A stretch of 26,192 nt of DNA from CAZDIO01 sp964505555 (GTDB lineage: Bacteria; Bdellovibrionota_C; UBA2361; SZUA-149; CAZDIO01): the NCBI GenBank assembly GCA_964505555.1, contig CAZDIO010000146.1, forward strand, positions 1 to 26,192. The letters run 5' to 3'. Made by a program: the position numbers and the translations under genes. Of the stretch, positions 23,750 to 26,192 are shown one piece after another. The notes beneath the pieces are model-generated. The model had not been told where the DNA came from. It ran no database searches and saw only the letters and a list, made by a program, of their open reading frames with translations. Every line of letters starts with the position of its first letter. The stretch's first letter is position 1.

Positions 23750-26068
23750 GTGTTAAGGAAGTTTGTTAAAAAACATCTGAGAAAGCTCTTTTTTATAGGC
23801 GGCTGTTTTTTCGCACTTCAGATACTCATTCCAAAACCCTTATTAGTTAACAAGCCAGGGTTCTCCCAAGCGGTCTACGATCGGGAGATGAATCTTTTGC
23901 GCCTGAGTCTTTCAAGCGATGAAAAATATCGGCTCTGGACCCCCTTTCCTGAACTTCCTAAGACCTTAGTAGAGGCGACCTTGCTTCAAGAGGATCGCTA
24001 CTACTACCTTCATCCAGGGATAAATCCATTTTCACTACTTCGTGGCGCATGGAGCACCTTTGTCACACAGGAGCGGCGAATTGGTGGGTCAACTATTACT
24101 ATGCAACTTGCCCGAATGCGCTTTGGTATTGAATCACACAAAGTGCTTGGAAAGATTGAACAGATCGCTCGGGCACTCCAACTTGAGTGGCACTATACCA
24201 AGGATGAGATCTTAGAAGCTTATCTTAATGCTGCTCCGTATGGGGGAAATATTGAAGGGGTGGGAGCTGCAGCAATTACCTATTTTGGTTACGAAGCTTC
24301 AGCGTTGTCATTTGGTGAGGCGGTAACGCTCAGTGTCATTCCAAAAAGTCCAAAACTTCGTGCTCCAGTAAAAACAACGATCAGTGCTTCCCTTGAAGAG
24401 GCGCGAAGAATGCTTTTAAAAAGCTTTGATGGTGAGCAAGGCTTACAAAGTGCAGAGCTTGAGCAAACAGTAATTCAAAAAACAAAAGGTGAGCTGCCAT
24501 TCTTTGCGCCACATTTTGTAAACCGCGTTTTACAAACCACTCCGTATCAGCCTCGAATTGTTTCTACCTTGGATGGAAGTATTCAACGAGTTGTTCAGAG
24601 TCAGATTGAGACATTTGTAAAAAAGAACGAACGTCTTGGGATAACAAACAGTGTTGCCCTGTTGATAGATCATCGCAGCATGGAAGTTAGAGGGTATGTC
24701 GGGTCTGCTGATTTTTTTAATAAACAGATAGAGGGCCAGGTTGATGGAATTCAGGGACGACGCTCACCGGGCTCTGCACTAAAGCCATTTATTTATGGCC
24801 TGGCTCTTGATCAAGGATTAATTATTCCCGAAACAATTCTTAAAGATACCTCATTTGTTCGAGCGACATACAACCCAGAGAATTTTGACCGCGATTTTGT
24901 CGGGCCAGTTTCAGCAGAAAATGCATTAGTTCATAGTCGAAACATTCCAGCAATTAGATTAACAAATGAACTCTCTTCCCCAGGGTTCTATGGATTTCTA
25001 AAGCAGGCAGGTATTTCAGCTCTTCGGCAAGAGAGTTTTTATGGACTCTCACTTGCACTGGGGGGAGTTGAGGTGAAAATTGATGAGCTAGGAGAGCTCT
25101 ATGCGATGCTTGCAAATGGGGGAGAGCTTAGGAAGCTTCGGCTTATCAAAGAAGAAGAAGTTTCTCACAAAGAAGGAAGCAGACTTCTAAGTCCAGAAGC
25201 GGCGTTTTTGGTGTTGGAGATGTTAAAATCAAATCCACGACCAAATCAGAGCTTTGACTCGATGCAAACTCGGAATCAGAGAAAACTTCCTTGGAAGACA
25301 GGAACCTCATACGGATTTCGCGATGCGTGGGCAGCGGGTATTGTAGGACGGTACGTACTTGTCGTGTGGGTGGGAAATTTTGATGGAAAGCCGAATCCGG
25401 CATTTATCGGCAGAGAAACCGCCGGGCCGCTTTTTTTTAATATCGCCGATGCACTTCTTTCTGAAGAAACTTTTAGAGAACAGGTGCAGTATTCTCCTTT
25501 GAATGTAAAAAAACTAAAAGTGTGCGCTGTTTCTGGAGAGCTTCCCGGACCGCACTGTAAGCATTTAAAAGAAGCATGGTTTATTCCAGGAAAAAGTCCG
25601 ATTGCTTCCTGCGCGGTGCATCGAGAGGTGCAGCTTGAAGCAAACTTAAACTATCGGCTCTGTCCAGGTGAGTTTGATAAAAGTGCGCGTCATGAGGTGT
25701 ATGAATTCTGGCCCTCTGATCTCTTACTTGTGTTTGAAAAAGCAGGAATCTCAAGACGAACTCCCCCTCCGTATGCACCGCGGTGTGGACCGGGGGTAGG
25801 AAGTGGAATCCATCCTGAGATAACATCTCCAAGAAGGGGAATTAGTTATAATCTGAGACTTACTTCCAAATCACAGATCCCTCTTTCTGCGGTTACTGAT
25901 GGGGATAGTTCAAGGGTATATTGGTTTATCAATGATGAGCAGGTTGGAACGAGCGCTCCCCGGGAGACACTCTTTTGGGATGCAAGACCGGGAGAGTTCG
26001 TAGTCCGTGCAGTAGACGATCAAGGCCGAGCAGCAGCACAGGAACTGAAAGTGCAGGTTGTGAACTAA
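23750..26068 (+). CDS. pbpC: Penicillin-binding protein 1C, bifunctional peptidoglycan synthase
   Basis: This 772-aa protein (E. coli PbpC is 770) starts with GTG at 23750, 2 nt after the macroglobulin stop. It has an N-terminal membrane anchor at about 13-31. The GT51 glycosyltransferase domain has catalytic E81 in LQEDRYYYLHPG, GGSTITMQLAR at 112-122 and ILEAYLNAAPYGG. The transpeptidase domain has S342-A-L-K345, S396-R-N398 and K516-T-G518. A cysteine-containing linker follows, and a C-terminal beta domain of the BiPBP_C type lies at about 690-770. All catalytic residues are intact. PbpC is proposed to repair cell wall after damage, working with the macroglobulin. The gene ends about 50 bp before a family 1 palindrome that may end transcription. 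Confidence 0.97.
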   Translation: MLRKFVKKHLRKLFFIGGCFFALQILIPKPLLVNKPGFSQAVYDREMNLLRLSLSSDEKYRLWTPFPELPKTLVEATLLQEDRYYYLHPGINPFSLLRGAWSTFVTQERRIGGSTITMQLARMRFGIESHKVLGKIEQIARALQLEWHYTKDEILEAYLNAAPYGGNIEGVGAAAITYFGYEASALSFGEAVTLSVIPKSPKLRAPVKTTISASLEEARRMLLKSFDGEQGLQSAELEQTVIQKTKGELPFFAPHFVNRVLQTTPYQPRIVSTLDGSIQRVVQSQIETFVKKNERLGITNSVALLIDHRSMEVRGYVGSADFFNKQIEGQVDGIQGRRSPGSALKPFIYGLALDQGLIIPETILKDTSFVRATYNPENFDRDFVGPVSAENALVHSRNIPAIRLTNELSSPGFYGFLKQAGISALRQESFYGLSLALGGVEVKIDELGELYAMLANGGELRKLRLIKEEEVSHKEGSRLLSPEAAFLVLEMLKSNPRPNQSFDSMQTRNQRKLPWKTGTSYGFRDAWAAGIVGRYVLVVWVGNFDGKPNPAFIGRETAGPLFFNIADALLSEETFREQVQYSPLNVKKLKVCAVSGELPGPHCKHLKEAWFIPGKSPIASCAVHREVQLEANLNYRLCPGEFDKSARHEVYEFWPSDLLLVFEKAGISRRTPPPYAPRCGPGVGSGIHPEITSPRRGISYNLRLTSKSQIPLSAVTDGDSSRVYWFINDEQVGTSAPRETLFWDARPGEFVVRAVDDQGRAAAQELKVQVVN

Positions 26069-26117
26069 ATTGGCTTAGTCTAAGAAGAAATCTAAAACTT
26101 CTAACAAAATGAAAACA

Positions 26118-26192
26118 CCTGTCGTTGCGAGCGAAGCGAAGCAATCTCATATTACCAATGAGGGTTCGAGATTGCTTCGCTTCGCTCGCAAC
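26118..26192. repeat. Palindromic repeat family 1, long form, cut by the window end
   Basis: cctgtcgttgcgag is followed directly by cgaagcgaagcaatctc, without the GC-rich block. Arms 26124-26148 and 26168-26192 are perfect complements over 25 nt. The loop includes aatgagggttc as in the copy at 16516-16619. The remaining right-arm bases fall outside the window. Confidence 0.95.

Noticed and set aside
1..26192. CRISPR array
   Set aside because: The repeats are palindromic, few, widely spaced and unequal in length. There are no regular spacers and no cas genes.

Overview
The window is about 26 kb with moderate GC content and dense gene packing. It looks like the chromosome of an uncultured diderm (Gram-negative) bacterium. 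The evidence is a TolC-family outer-membrane protein, a penicillin-binding protein 1C paired with a bacterial alpha-2-macroglobulin, and short operon-style gaps. The Suf and MoxR clusters do not fix a phylum. A deltaproteobacteria-like or neighbouring candidate lineage is a guess, not a demonstration. No rRNA, tRNA, CRISPR array, transposase or phage gene was recognised.

Layout. (1) 44-1417 (-): aldehyde dehydrogenase of the succinate-semialdehyde type. (2) 1589-8647: two convergent operons that together form a seven-gene membrane/AAA+ module. The plus operon is a multi-pass protein, a DUF4129-like protein, a DUF4350 protein, a MoxR ATPase and a DUF58 protein. The minus operon is RDD followed by SpoIIM/DUF95. 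They meet at a 46-bp inverted repeat with a 4-nt loop (6708-6803). (3) 8650-10130: a gene-poor, compositionally different stretch with small minus-strand ORFs, strong minus-strand hairpins and palindromic repeats. (4) 10131-11498 (-): an orphan TolC-like protein. (5) 11808-16467 (+): Fe-S assembly operon sufA-sufB-sufC-sufD-sufU with no cysteine desulfurase gene (sufS). (6) 16468-17161: palindromic repeats and a second small GC-rich minus-strand gene with its own terminator. (7) 17409-17690: DUF167/YggU. (8) 17958-26068: a 1929-aa thioester alpha-2-macroglobulin and pbpC, 2 nt apart.

Intergenic DNA carries at least two families of palindromic repeats. Family 1 has outer arms ccctgtcgttgcgag, occurs five times (whole or partial), and is modular, with optional inner blocks. 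Family 2 has arms rich in cacagag and occurs three times, including once inside the suf operon. Its two best copies differ by changes that are matched on both arms.

How the genes work together: sufBCD form the Fe-S scaffold complex, with SufU as sulfur-transfer partner and SufA as carrier. The alpha-2-macroglobulin and PbpC probably act together in the periplasm as protease trap and peptidoglycan repair enzyme. The MoxR/DUF58/DUF4129/DUF4350/SpoIIM/RDD set recurs as a block in other phyla and has no settled function. It is the best candidate here for an undescribed system.
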